Shown: in pieces, positions 1 to 6,003 of the stretch
Layout: the number at the start of each line of letters is the position of its first letter
Numbering within the stretch: position 1 is the first letter of the stretch
NCBI GenBank assembly: GCA_016718875.1
Contig: JADKBL010000052.1
Span: 1 to 12,041, forward strand
DNA length: 12,041 nucleotides
Direction: 5' to 3'
Source of the DNA: Bacteroidota bacterium
GTDB taxonomy: Bacteria; Bacteroidota; Bacteroidia; Bacteroidales; VadinHA17
Translations under genes and position numbers: made by a program
The notes under the pieces: generated by a model
Seen by the model: only the letters and a program-made list of their open reading frames with translations
Database searches by the model: none
What the model was told of the DNA's origin: nothing

Positions 1-138
1 CACCAGGCCGTCCTTGCAATTTCGACTCTTCGAAATCCCGACTATGTGCGCAAGCACCATAGACTCGCTTCTTGTTAGGTATTTGTTTTTAGCCAAATAC
101 AAGACCGACTTCGGCAGCCTTATATCAAAATTTGACAT
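1..138 (-). CDS. N-terminal fragment of a probable helix-turn-helix protein, cut by the window edge
   Basis: An open frame of 46 codons starts with ATG at 138 and runs without a stop through base 1, so only the N-terminus is visible. A very strong Shine-Dalgarno (AGGAGGAA) lies five bases upstream of the ATG, which makes this start secure. The peptide begins MSNFDIRLPKSVLYLAKN and continues with a KYLTRSESMVLAHIVGIS segment. That pattern, a basic N-terminus followed by a helix of the type T-x-x-E-x-x-V-L-x-x-I, resembles the start of winged helix-turn-helix domains in phage replication initiators and transcription factors. The DNA-recognition helix would lie outside the window, so the assignment is tentative. 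It is divergent from the structured RNA at 200-341, and the two may share a control region at about 139-200. Confidence 0.6.
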   Translation of the reverse strand, partial: MSNFDIRLPKSVLYLAKNKYLTRSESMVLAHIVGISKSRNCKDGLV

Positions 139-199
139 ACGAATTCCTCCTAGAAAATCCACAGTTTCATTTGAAAAAACAGCGTCGTTGTGAGAGCCT

Positions 200-341
200 T
201 CGGACAGTTGATTTCTCAATCCAGGGCCTTTCGGCCCGAGAGATCAATCACTCGCTAATCGGTCTGGGTGACTACGATTGGCGAGCAGAAGAGAAATCTT
301 CTGTCGGAAGGCCAGCTTTGACCTGGCCTTTCTTTTTTTAA
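200..341 (+). ncRNA. Predicted structured non-coding RNA with four consecutive hairpins ending in an intrinsic terminator
   Basis: Four hairpins follow one another. (1) 208-217 pairs with 238-247 (10 bp, one U-G pair) and is capped by GGGCC-TTTC-GGCCC (224-237), with a 6-nt bulge at 218-223. (2) 251-261 pairs with 275-285 (11 bp, one U-G pair) around a 13-nt loop. (3) 286-292 pairs with 297-303 (7 bp) around a GAAA tetraloop. (4) 308-315 pairs with 323-330, followed by a T-run. Helices 2 and 3 abut at 285/286 and could stack. The wobble pairs are U-G only if the plus strand is transcribed; on the minus strand they would be A-C mismatches. The T-tract also gives plus-strand polarity. A 69-codon frame crosses the region but ends inside the terminator and has no clear ribosome site. 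I recognise no known RNA family. The 5' end and promoter are unclear: TTGACA at 132-137 has no good -10. Confidence 0.7.
308..339 (+). terminator. Rho-independent terminator of the structured RNA
   Basis: AAGGCCAG (308-315) and CTGGCCTT (323-330) form a perfect 8-bp stem around the loop CTTTGAC. TCTTTTTTT follows directly. The orientation is plus only, because the minus strand has no U-tract. Confidence 0.88.
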
Positions 342-383
342 AGCTTGCAAAAGAATCCACGTGTTTCAAACGATTTTACTGAT

Positions 384-481
384 CACAGAGCGTTAGCAAT
401 AAGACGCAGCTTCGCATTAGTCTCTGTGCGCGAAAGGCTGAAAGCCTTTAGAATCAAGGCTTTCAGAGGATGTCATTTTTT
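384..481 (+). other. Second hairpin-rich non-coding block with mutually exclusive stems
   Basis: No protein gene covers 342-521. CACAGAG (384-390) pairs with CTCTGTG (422-428), enclosing 31 nt of weak structure. Next, CTGAAAGCCTT (438-448) and AAGGCTTTCAG (456-466) form a perfect 11-bp stem with a 7-nt loop. AGCCTTT (443-449) can instead pair with AAAGGCT (433-439), so the two hairpins compete, as in attenuators. A run of six T (476-481) lies nine bases after the long stem, too far for a classical terminator. The strand is uncertain: the perfect stem could form in either transcript, including the 3' end of the minus-strand mRNA that ends at 522. Confidence 0.45.
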
Positions 482-521
482 AGGAAAAAATTTTTGAACG
501 CTTTGCCGTAGACGCTAATCG

Positions 522-806
522 CTATTCTGATTTCGACTTTCTTTTTGACCCACACACGGGGCAAAAGCCCATTTCCCACTCCACAACCGACGCTGCGTAT
601 TTCGAAATTTGACTACTTTCCTTAAGCATATCAACCACTGGGCCAGACGCTCTGATAGATATTTTTCTTCTACCAGGAGGCTTTGCTGGCCACTTTAATT
701 TGCAAACAGGGCAACAGCCGTTGTGCTTGGCAAGCATGTCTAAAAATTCTTCTTTCTCAGGATTAAGCGATTCTAAAAGATGGGCACTCACAACTTTGCT
801 TTTCAT
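522..806 (-). CDS. Small zinc-cluster protein of unknown function
   Basis: This is a 94-residue cytoplasmic protein with no signal peptide or membrane segment. It carries two CPVC knuckles, at residues 32-35 and 82-85, which together could bind one zinc ion as a zinc ribbon. Between them is a basic stretch (PPGRRK, residues 43-48). The C-terminus (KRKSKSE) is also basic, so nucleic-acid or protein binding is plausible but not shown. The ATG lies only three bases after the stop of the exported-protein gene at 810, and its ribosome site is weak, so it is probably translated by coupling. It is the last gene of the 2333-to-522 unit. I do not recognise a family. Confidence 0.72.
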   Translation of the reverse strand: MKSKVVSAHLLESLNPEKEEFLDMLAKHNGCCPVCKLKWPAKPPGRRKISIRASGPVVDMLKESSQISKYAASVVEWEMGFCPVCGSKRKSKSE

Positions 807-809
807 AAA

Positions 810-1682
810 TCACTTCGCTTTTTTCACTTTTTGTTTTGAATCCTTATTTTTCTGCTTCAAAAACCAATTGTAGTCCTTCCCCCAGTACATCTTTTCCAAG
901 TGAGTTTTCCTGCCAGCAACAACCGATTCTGTAAAACCAGATTTCTTTAAAACTTTTCGAGATTTTAAATTGTTCATATCCCATTCCTCTTCCATGACAG
1001 CCTCTCCGTTTTGGAAGAAGGTCCACTTGCCATCATGAAAACTCCATTGGAACGCACCCTTTGCGATCAATTTTTTAGACTTTACGTCCCACACATAAAC
1101 AGGACCCATTCCCACAGCCCCGCCAAGAAGCACTGAAGCCGTATCCGAAAGCCTAGGCATGAACATAGCGCCCAACTCGCTCTTGTTGCTTCGTGCGTAA
1201 ACATCTTCCGCGTCAATCGTTTTAGCGTAAGGTCGCATATCCACAACCTCGCAGTCTTCTTCATCGCCATCTGCTCGTTTGTTTTTCGCAGGCTTGCAGA
1301 TTTCTTTTTCAAAGTTATCCCCAAGGCTAGGGTCCTTAGCTACAGCCGCTTCCTCTGCCTCTAATTGATTGCGAATATTTATTTGCTGAAGAAGGTCTCT
1401 AAATCCGTAAATACAGTATGCAGTTAAAACCTCGCCTGAGTGTGGGAATGGCGCGACCGTATCAAGATGAATCTCAAACCCGTTACAAACCTTCGGGAAG
1501 GCTATAGACTCATCCACATCTCCCGGCTCAACTGGGCCAGCATCATTGTCTTTTATAACATCCTTTAGAAACCCAGAGCCTTCCATTGTATATGCTTTTT
1601 TCAACAACTCAGGGTCAGTTAAAATTGCACCTGCGTAAGCATTAGACCCAGAGATCACCAACAACATCATCAATATTTTCAT
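810..1682 (-). CDS. Exported (periplasmic or secreted) protein with a YwqK/MORN-like C-terminal segment
   Basis: The start is the ATG at 1682, eight bases after GGAGG; an in-frame ATG at 1709 has no ribosome site. The 290-residue product begins with a typical signal peptide (MKILMMLLVISGSNAYA) and a likely signal peptidase I site after residue 17. Four cysteines follow (about residues 66, 90, 129 and 144), an even number that would suit disulfides in the periplasm. Residues 195-245 contain FHDGKWTFFQNGEAVMEEEW, which resembles the G-x-W-x-x-Y/F-x-x-N-G-x-x-x-x-E repeats of YwqK/MORN-type proteins. The C-terminus is very lysine-rich. It lies 27 bp downstream of a lipoprotein gene, so the two probably act together at the envelope. 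The exact function is unknown. Confidence 0.82.
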   Translation of the reverse strand: MKILMMLLVISGSNAYAGAILTDPELLKKAYTMEGSGFLKDVIKDNDAGPVEPGDVDESIAFPKVCNGFEIHLDTVAPFPHSGEVLTAYCIYGFRDLLQQINIRNQLEAEEAAVAKDPSLGDNFEKEICKPAKNKRADGDEEDCEVVDMRPYAKTIDAEDVYARSNKSELGAMFMPRLSDTASVLLGGAVGMGPVYVWDVKSKKLIAKGAFQWSFHDGKWTFFQNGEAVMEEEWDMNNLKSRKVLKKSGFTESVVAGRKTHLEKMYWGKDYNWFLKQKNKDSKQKVKKAK

Positions 1683-1709
1683 AAAACGTCCCTCCATAAA
1701 TTTAATCAA

Positions 1710-2333
1710 TTACTCGTTTGAACTAGAAACAGTTCGCTCCATAACTCGCGTAGCTTCTTCTTTTGACACTTCTTCGTACTCAATCAACTTTGGATGCCGC
1801 TTGTCTTCTTCGAAATATTTAGGATATTTCGCAACCAGAGTGTCCACCGTGTCCATCCAGTCTGAAGTATCTGAATAATCTAGATCAAACTGCTCAGACT
1901 CAACTCCAGCCACGATCTCACCAGTGTTAGAGTCAATCATGTTAATTGCCTGGTAGCACTTCTGATAGGCTCCACCACTCCATCTATGAAACGCCCTTGA
2001 GCATTGAATATGGCCAACCAAAACCGCTCCAACACCATAAAGCTTTCCGTAGTGAGCAAACTTTTGCTTGTTATCAAAACGATCCGGCATCTGCTTATGG
2101 ATCATATCCTGCTCAGCCTTGATCGCCTCAAAACCCCTGGCACGATCGATCACAACAAACCGATTTGATCGAATGACAGCCGAGTTAAGCCGAACGTATT
2201 CGTCTGAAGGCAGGTTTTCATGAAACACCATGACTCGCATGTTTTTATCGCTGAACTTAGTTCGCTCAATCTTTTTTGTAGTCGAACAAGCACTTAAAAC
2301 CAAAACACCTAGCAACAAAAGAACTGTTCTCAT
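1710..2333 (-). CDS. CsgG-like outer-membrane lipoprotein
   Basis: The ATG at 2333 follows GGGGAGG by four bases. The 207-residue product has a lipoprotein signal peptide with lipobox LSAC, acylated Cys at residue 16 and Ser at +2, which predicts outer-membrane sorting. The body follows the CsgG/FlgO/LpoB-like plan: a strand RVMVF, then a helix ending in NRFVVIDRARGFEAIKAEQ, then LYGVGAVLVGHI, then a strand pair with MIDSNTGEIVAGVE. These correspond to the family features 'sgrF.vvdR', 'GaDyvlvG' and 'lvd..TGei'. Family members are periplasm-facing lipoproteins that form secretion pores or activate envelope enzymes. It has its own predicted promoter (2360-2388) and heads a unit with the exported protein. 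In a phage setting it may be a moron. Family-level confidence is moderate. Confidence 0.85.
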   Translation of the reverse strand: MRTVLLLLGVLVLSACSTTKKIERTKFSDKNMRVMVFHENLPSDEYVRLNSAVIRSNRFVVIDRARGFEAIKAEQDMIHKQMPDRFDNKQKFAHYGKLYGVGAVLVGHIQCSRAFHRWSGGAYQKCYQAINMIDSNTGEIVAGVESEQFDLDYSDTSDWMDTVDTLVAKYPKYFEEDKRHPKLIEYEEVSKEEATRVMERTVSSSNE

Positions 2334-2359
2334 AAGTCCTCCCCTTCAACACATTCAGA

Positions 2360-2388
2360 ATACTACTTGTGTAGAAAAATAGCTACAA
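2360..2388 (-). promoter_or_regulatory. Predicted sigma70-type promoter of the lipoprotein unit
   Basis: On the minus strand TTGTAG (2388-2383) and TAGTAT (2365-2360) are separated by exactly 17 bases, each matching consensus at four of six positions. It lies about 25 bp before the lipoprotein start. The sequence TGTAGAAAA occurs on the plus strand at 2370-2378 and again at 2423-2431, which could mark a regulator site. Confidence 0.4.
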
Positions 2389-2498
2389 ATTGAACGCCTG
2401 CGGATCAAGACAATACGGTTTATGTAGAAAATTGAGACGCTTTAAAAACAGGTCAAAAAATAGAGCTATAATCTAGATTTAAGACAAAATTCGAAAAA

Positions 2499-3068
2499 TC
2501 ACTCTTTTGGCTTCTTATATGCCCGAGCGAATTGGACTGCCGAACGTAGCCTCTCAGCCCACGCCGACAAAGCGGACACCACCTCAAGCTTAGCCTGAGT
2601 AAATTTTTTTGCGCCTCGGTAATCTACAAAATGGTCAGTAGTTTCCCCCTGCCATCTCCGCAGAATATATGTTTCAAAAGCTTTTGTTCTTGAGATAATT
2701 TCAAAAGATCCATCTTCGTCCCAAGTATATAGCCAGTCCCCCTCGGCGACCGTCCTATTGAAGTCAGAAACGGTTTCCTCAACATAAGCCTCGTCTCCAA
2801 GAAAGTCGGAATTTCTCGAACACGAATGTCGTCCGCGACGGTTAAATGTGTTTATGCCGGAAGGCTCATTTTGACATTCAACGAGGTAGCCCATGACAGT
2901 CCTAGCAGCATCCCCGGTTTCATCCTGAAGCCCTTGCCAATCTATCCCGCCGTAAGCAGCCCTCATCCATCGCTCGGTCTTTCGAATGGCCTTCTCAACC
3001 AACTCCGACCCATGTCCGCAGGAAATCAAATCGGACCTTATGCTTTTTCTGGTGACTTTATTTTTCAC
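2499..3068 (-). CDS. Hypothetical phage protein, last gene of the early-type operon
   Basis: The start is chosen as GTG at 3068, eight bases after GGAGG and overlapping the stop of the preceding gene. A frame starting 45 bases upstream has no such ribosome site and would overlap that gene more deeply. The product has 189 residues and is soluble, with no signal peptide. It has an N-terminal helical, basic part (residues about 1-35, KAIRKTERWMRAAYGGIDW), a Cys- and Arg-containing middle (GRHSCSRN) and an acidic, aromatic segment (GDWLYTWDEDGSFEII). The C-terminus is helical (LEVVSALSAWAERLRSAVQ). I do not recognise the family. No clear terminator follows it: ATAG-CT-CTAT then TTTTTT at about 2457-2475 has too small a loop. 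Confidence 0.75.
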   Translation of the reverse strand: MKNKVTRKSIRSDLISCGHGSELVEKAIRKTERWMRAAYGGIDWQGLQDETGDAARTVMGYLVECQNEPSGINTFNRRGRHSCSRNSDFLGDEAYVEETVSDFNRTVAEGDWLYTWDEDGSFEIISRTKAFETYILRRWQGETTDHFVDYRGAKKFTQAKLEVVSALSAWAERLRSAVQFARAYKKPKE

Positions 3069-3258
3069 CTTCAGAGCCTCCTTGTTTGTGCCCGCACTCA
3101 CACACCCAACCACGAATCAAAATAGGACGACTCTCTTTTTGACACTTTTCGCACCTTCTCAAAGAGCCGTCGTTAATATCAGAATCCTTAAAACCAAAGT
3201 CGCGAAGAGTACCCCGCCTAAACCGACCGTTTGGTTTTCTAAATCGGCCTGACTTCAT
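3058..3258 (-). CDS. Small zinc-ribbon protein
   Basis: This is a 66-residue protein. The N-terminal third is strongly basic (MKSGRFRKPNGRFRRG). Four cysteines lie in a C-x2-C-x13-C-x-C array (residues 36, 39, 53, 55), with CEKC and CECGHK at its ends, which fits one structural zinc. The ATG overlaps the preceding stop (ATGA) and its own stop overlaps the next start, showing tight coupling. Size and composition suggest a nucleic-acid or RNA-polymerase binding accessory factor, but the family is not recognised. Confidence 0.7.
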   Translation of the reverse strand: MKSGRFRKPNGRFRRGTLRDFGFKDSDINDGSLRRCEKCQKESRPILIRGWVCECGHKQGGSEGEK

Positions 3259-3542
3259 TTCTTAAGGTCTCGCTTCCTATATCCGGAAACAAGCCTCGCA
3301 ACATGAACGGGCCTCACTCCAAAGATATCAGCCGCCAACTGAACCGAAATGTATCCTGAGATAGAGCTTGGGCTAACATCCTTTGGTTCATCATTTAGGG
3401 CTATCCACTCAACAACTTGATCAAGGTTCATCGCTGGCTTTCGCGGCTCCTTGGAGCTTTTTTTGTTAATTGAAACGTAACTCTGATAAAGATACTCAGC
3501 ATCGATCTCACACGACCATCGTGTGGTCGCGATATTCTCCAC
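3255..3542 (-). CDS. Small helix-turn-helix-like phage protein
   Basis: The 95-residue product starts at a GTG that overlaps the preceding gene by 35 bases with only a weak ribosome site, so coupled translation is likely. Residues 64-88 (YISVQLAADIFGVRPVHVARLV) have the spacing of a helix-turn-helix: a helix with AADIFGV, a turn, then a helix with a basic end (SGYRKRDLKK). The N-terminal part has DAEYLYQSYV and DQVVEWIALN, which could be additional helices. It may be a small DNA-binding regulator or adaptor. Specific function is unknown. Confidence 0.68.
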   Translation of the reverse strand: MENIATTRWSCEIDAEYLYQSYVSINKKSSKEPRKPAMNLDQVVEWIALNDEPKDVSPSSISGYISVQLAADIFGVRPVHVARLVSGYRKRDLKK

Positions 3543-3732
3543 TTAGAGTCAGATCGCCCTTCGTGTCAAAAAGTGTAGCGAGCCAGGCGTTGCGAGGCTC
3601 CGAAGGATGCTTCAATTCTCGAACAACGATTGAACCCCAGTGAAAGTCAGCCCAAAGGCGCCCATCTTCGTCCTCTGTCCACTTGATTGGACGAACTTTT
3701 TTTGTGCGGTTAATCGAATGAGTTTTGTTCAC
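3508..3732 (-). CDS. Hypothetical small phage protein
   Basis: A 74-residue protein starts at GTG 3732 behind a good ribosome site (GGAAGGAA, six bases upstream) that overlaps the stop of the preceding gene. The N-terminus is basic (SINRTKKVRPIK). The rest alternates charged and aromatic residues (EDGRLWADFHWGSIVVREL), suggesting a small beta-rich fold. No known motif is seen. The position in a coupled operon and the clean start support it as a real gene. Confidence 0.65.
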   Translation of the reverse strand: MNKTHSINRTKKVRPIKWTEDEDGRLWADFHWGSIVVRELKHPSEPRNAWLATLFDTKGDLTLSGEYRDHTMVV

Positions 3733-3745
3733 TGAAGATTCCTTC

Positions 3746-4087
3746 CTACAGCTTTCTGTTCTTTAAATTATTAAGCAGAAGCGCAGCATCCAATTTGTGA
3801 CCATGCTTCGATACAAAACCTTCTTGGTTTAAAGCATCGGCAACCTCTCTCCACCTTAACCCACTACGCCGCAGATCTACAGCCCTCGGAATCCAATCAG
3901 TCGGATCCGTGGCTGCGCGATGAGGCGCTTTGCCGTAAAATCCATGTTCGGCTTTTTGCATCACCACCCACATCTCCTCACGCTCCAAGTCCCCCTTCAT
4001 TCGCACAAAAGCATCTTTGCAAATAGAGTGGTTTCCTTTGTCTGGATCGGACCCGCAAAACATGCAAATACTTATAACATTGCTCAC
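3746..4087 (-). CDS. Zinc-finger protein with a recombinase-tail-like helix-turn-helix
   Basis: The 113-residue product starts at GTG 4087, six bases after GGGGAG and directly after the previous stop. It has an N-terminal zinc motif, C8-x2-C11-x8-H20-x2-C23 (CMFCGSD...HSIC). The C-terminal half, from about residue 67 (PRAVDLRRSGLRWREVADAL), then LNQEGFVSKHGHK, then LLLNNLKNRKL, resembles the small helical segment of large serine recombinases ('G.s.reIA..LN..G...r.G..w....v..iL.N'). The catalytic serine domain is absent, so it cannot be a recombinase by itself. A small DNA-binding protein is the likelier role. Confidence 0.7.
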   Translation of the reverse strand: MSNVISICMFCGSDPDKGNHSICKDAFVRMKGDLEREEMWVVMQKAEHGFYGKAPHRAATDPTDWIPRAVDLRRSGLRWREVADALNQEGFVSKHGHKLDAALLLNNLKNRKL

Positions 4088-4384
4088 TCAAGACTCCCCT
4101 TCGCCACGCGCTTTAGATACTGCGCGTTTAGCTTGCTCGTAATGCTTCCAGTCTCCGTCAAAGTCTTTAAGTATAAGCTCCAAAGCCTCTAACAGTTCGG
4201 GTGCCGCTGAAATCAAATCCGCATCTGCCTTATCTTGCTCTGAGCGTTCAAACTGATGCATAGGAGTCAGCGGAGTGTCACCGTGATGTTCAGTCATTAC
4301 AGCTATTTGACGACCACCTGCTGAATTTATACTGAATACTCCCGGATATTTCGTACACCTCCAAGGTCCCTTAGTATGCTTCAC
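4088..4384 (-). CDS. Phage protein of the ADAxLIxAAPELLEAL type
   Basis: The 98-residue product starts at GTG 4384, whose last bases overlap the preceding TGA; GGGGG lies just upstream. The sequence follows a pattern seen in many phage early proteins: an N-terminal HTKGPWRC, a short variable part with IAVM, then ADADLISAAPELLEALELIL (residues 53-72) and a basic tail with AKRAVSKARGE. This family is common in tailed-phage early regions and is often annotated only as a hypothetical phage protein; its function is not established. It is the clearest family marker for phage origin in this operon. Confidence 0.85.
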   Translation of the reverse strand: MKHTKGPWRCTKYPGVFSINSAGGRQIAVMTEHHGDTPLTPMHQFERSEQDKADADLISAAPELLEALELILKDFDGDWKHYEQAKRAVSKARGEGES

Positions 4385-4839
4385 GATTCACCCCCGCCCC
4401 CAGTAAGCCGATTTTTCACATATTCATTTAACGAAATTCCTAAAATATAATGTTTGGCGACGTGCTTTAGAACGCATACACGATCAGCAAGTGCCATAGG
4501 AACTCCGGATCTGCGTCGCATCTCCAAAGTGGCTTCTGCGTAAATGGCCCTCTCTTCGTCAACATAGTGCTGTGTTTTGACGTGACCGCACGTTGGACAC
4601 GCGGTCTTCTTTTTAAGACGCTCGCGAGCACCTTTTACCCCATCCCAGAGATATAAAGTTATGTTGTTAAGATTTGGGTCTCTCTCAAAAGCCCAGCGGA
4701 GCCTCTCCTCTGAAGCGATTTCGTTTAGAACAATGTCTTTTAGAAACGCAATTCCGATTTTTTTCGCAAGTAAGTCGTATTCATTAAAATGCTCAATAAG
4801 CCTCGTTCTCTCGGTCGCCAACTGAAGGACTGTGCTCAT
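4381..4839 (-). CDS. Hypothetical phage protein with a small Cys/His cluster
   Basis: The 152-residue product starts at ATG 4839, overlapping the preceding stop as ATGA, with GAAGG upstream. Residues 81-91 contain CPTCGHVKTQH, a C-x2-C-x-H-x4-H arrangement that could hold zinc. The N-terminal 80 residues are helical and charged, ending in LYLWDGVKGARERLKKK. The C-terminal 60 residues are also helical (LADRVCVLKHVAKHYILGI) and end in a glycine-rich tail (GGGG). I do not recognise a family. The tight coupling to its neighbours makes a true gene very likely. Confidence 0.72.
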   Translation of the reverse strand: MSTVLQLATERTRLIEHFNEYDLLAKKIGIAFLKDIVLNEIASEERLRWAFERDPNLNNITLYLWDGVKGARERLKKKTACPTCGHVKTQHYVDEERAIYAEATLEMRRRSGVPMALADRVCVLKHVAKHYILGISLNEYVKNRLTGGGGES

Positions 4840-5150
4840 AGCGCCTTCTTTACGATTCGAGATTTGATAGAATCAGACTTTGGCTTCACCTCAAGTCTGA
4901 CTGAGGAACTCTGGTATTGGTGCTTTGAAAGCCTCTCGACGCCGATATCTTCAGTCAACGACTCCTTGTCAATTTGAGTAGCAAGAACTCGCTTGCATGA
5001 AATTAAAATGCCGCCAATTTCAGCCTCGCCTCCGTGGTCGCCAAACTCCGACTTGATTCGATCTGAAATTTCCTTTGCTTGAGATTCAAGGTCTTTGATC
5101 TGCTCTTTAAGAGACAAGAACTTAACAAGCTCAGTGTACTTTATCTTCAC
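4836..5150 (-). CDS. Coiled-coil protein resembling the C-terminal tail of YqaJ-type phage exonucleases
   Basis: The start is GTG at 5150, five bases after AGGAGG; an upstream in-frame ATG at 5195 has no ribosome site. The 104-residue product has a helical, probably coiled-coil part (residues 5-35, FLSLKEQIKDLESQAKEISD). This is followed by EAEIGGILISCKRV and then IDKESLTEDIG. That order, a helix 'yLeLKeqIKeLEaq', a strand 'aeigGy.vsyk' and then 'iD...l', matches the region found after the catalytic domain in many YqaJ/lambda-exonuclease-type proteins. No nuclease motif is present. It may be a free-standing version acting with a nuclease encoded elsewhere. It is the first gene of the 5150-to-2499 operon. 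Confidence 0.75.
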   Translation of the reverse strand: MKIKYTELVKFLSLKEQIKDLESQAKEISDRIKSEFGDHGGEAEIGGILISCKRVLATQIDKESLTEDIGVERLSKHQYQSSSVRLEVKPKSDSIKSRIVKKAL

Positions 5151-5183
5151 AACGCCTCCTGTATTAACGGCCTCAACATAACC

Positions 5184-5192
5184 AGCATAACA
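5184..5192 (-). promoter_or_regulatory. Possible extended -10 promoter for the 5150-to-2499 operon
   Basis: The minus strand reads TGTTATGCT (5192-5184), an extended -10 (TG-N-TATGCT), between the upstream terminator and the first start codon at 5150. No good -35 box is visible at the normal spacing, so this is a weak call. Confidence 0.3.
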
Positions 5193-5243
5193 CACAGCGT
5201 TGATGTTTCCCTACAAAAACCCGTCTACATCTCAAATTGAAAC

Positions 5244-5268
5244 AAAAAGGACGCCCGCGTGGACGCCC
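5244..5268 (-). terminator. Rho-independent terminator closing the methyltransferase operon
   Basis: On the minus strand two copies of GGGCGTCC (5268-5261 and 5256-5249) are separated by ACGC and followed by TTTTT. As RNA the two copies pair over 8 bp using two G-U wobbles. It lies 42 bp after the stop codon at 5311. On the plus strand the same bases would mismatch, so the orientation is clear. Confidence 0.75.
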
Positions 5269-5310
5269 TCAAATATAGGCTATTTGATACTAAATTTTCT
5301 GCAAATACTG

Positions 5311-6003
5311 TTACTTTATAAGACGAACGGCAACGCGCTTCTGATTATAGTCCATCGTTTTAAGACATGTGACTTGCTTAAACTTCCTATGGACTGCTTG
5401 GAAAAATAACTGAGGGCTTATCCTCTCTACAGAAACATTGTGCTGTAGCATCACCTGCTCGCTGGCATCAATACAGCCTTCAAAATAAACTCCAAAGGCG
5501 CAGTTTTCCCACATCCAATCAACTATTGCATCCATGGTGATTTGCTTATCAAAAATAAAAAACCAATGAATCAAAGAGTGGACCAACAGCACGTCTGTCG
5601 CAGGAATCTTTGGAAGAGTTATCAATTCCTTGTGCTCAAAAGAAAGCTTGTTTTCATACCGAGGGAACATTTCGCCATATTTCTTTGCAAGCTTGTTAAG
5701 CCTCCAAACGTATGACTCTTCCCGATCAAAGCCAGTAACTTTAGACGCGCCAAGATTAAGCGCAAGAAAAGAAAAATATCCCATACTACAACCCAGATCG
5801 GCGACCGAGTATCCATGGAAATCAGAACTAGAGTATGCGAGATTTTTCTGCTTTGCGTATCCCAAAGAATCAGGCTTCGCTTCAACAGGATCAACAAACG
5901 GATTGTAATTCTGATAACCCGAAGCCGTGATGTTATACATGTCAGACTGGATGGCGCTTGCATCTTTTAGATCAATTAATTTTTGATAATCTTCCTGTGT
6001 CAT
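5311..6003 (-). CDS. SAM-dependent class I methyltransferase (third of three)
   Basis: The start is ATG 6003, five bases after AAAGGAG and overlapping the preceding stop (TGATG). The 230-residue product has an N-terminal helical part of about 60 residues. It then has the SAM-binding motif I VADLGCSMGYFSFLAL (residues 67-82) and the acidic residue after strand 2 in VTGFDREES (D93). Next is VLLVHSLIHWFF, where the motif IV strand lies. There is no N/D-PP-Y or PCQ motif, so DNA N6-adenine or cytosine-5 methylation is unlikely. The architecture resembles small-molecule, glycan or tRNA-modifying enzymes (CmoB/DUF1698-like around motif I). The substrate is unknown. The minus-strand terminator follows. 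Confidence 0.85.
   Translation of the reverse strand: MTQEDYQKLIDLKDASAIQSDMYNITASGYQNYNPFVDPVEAKPDSLGYAKQKNLAYSSSDFHGYSVADLGCSMGYFSFLALNLGASKVTGFDREESYVWRLNKLAKKYGEMFPRYENKLSFEHKELITLPKIPATDVLLVHSLIHWFFIFDKQITMDAIVDWMWENCAFGVYFEGCIDASEQVMLQHNVSVERISPQLFFQAVHRKFKQVTCLKTMDYNQKRVAVRLIK

Noticed and set aside
132..160. TTGACA as the -35 of the structured RNA
   Set aside because: No acceptable -10 lies 16-18 bases downstream, and the hexamer overlaps the start codon of the opposite gene.
132..341. A 69-codon plus-strand frame over the structured RNA
   Set aside because: It has no ribosome site, overlaps the strong start of the opposite gene, has unprotein-like composition and ends by translating the terminator.
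844..1324. Alternative minus-strand frames within the exported-protein gene
   Set aside because: They are out-of-frame shadows with no ribosome sites inside a gene with a clear signal peptide.
2455..2480. Terminator after the gene ending at 2499
   Set aside because: The stem is only four pairs with a two-base loop, so it is not credible despite the T-run.
2826..3258. Plus-strand frames opposite the zinc-ribbon gene and the hypothetical gene that follows it
   Set aside because: They have no ribosome sites, their composition is typical of antisense shadows, and the minus-strand genes there have strong starts and coupled overlaps.
5249..5268. GGACGCCC direct repeats as an iteron or CRISPR-like repeat
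   Set aside because: There are only two copies 12 bp apart, and they are fully explained as a wobble-paired terminator.
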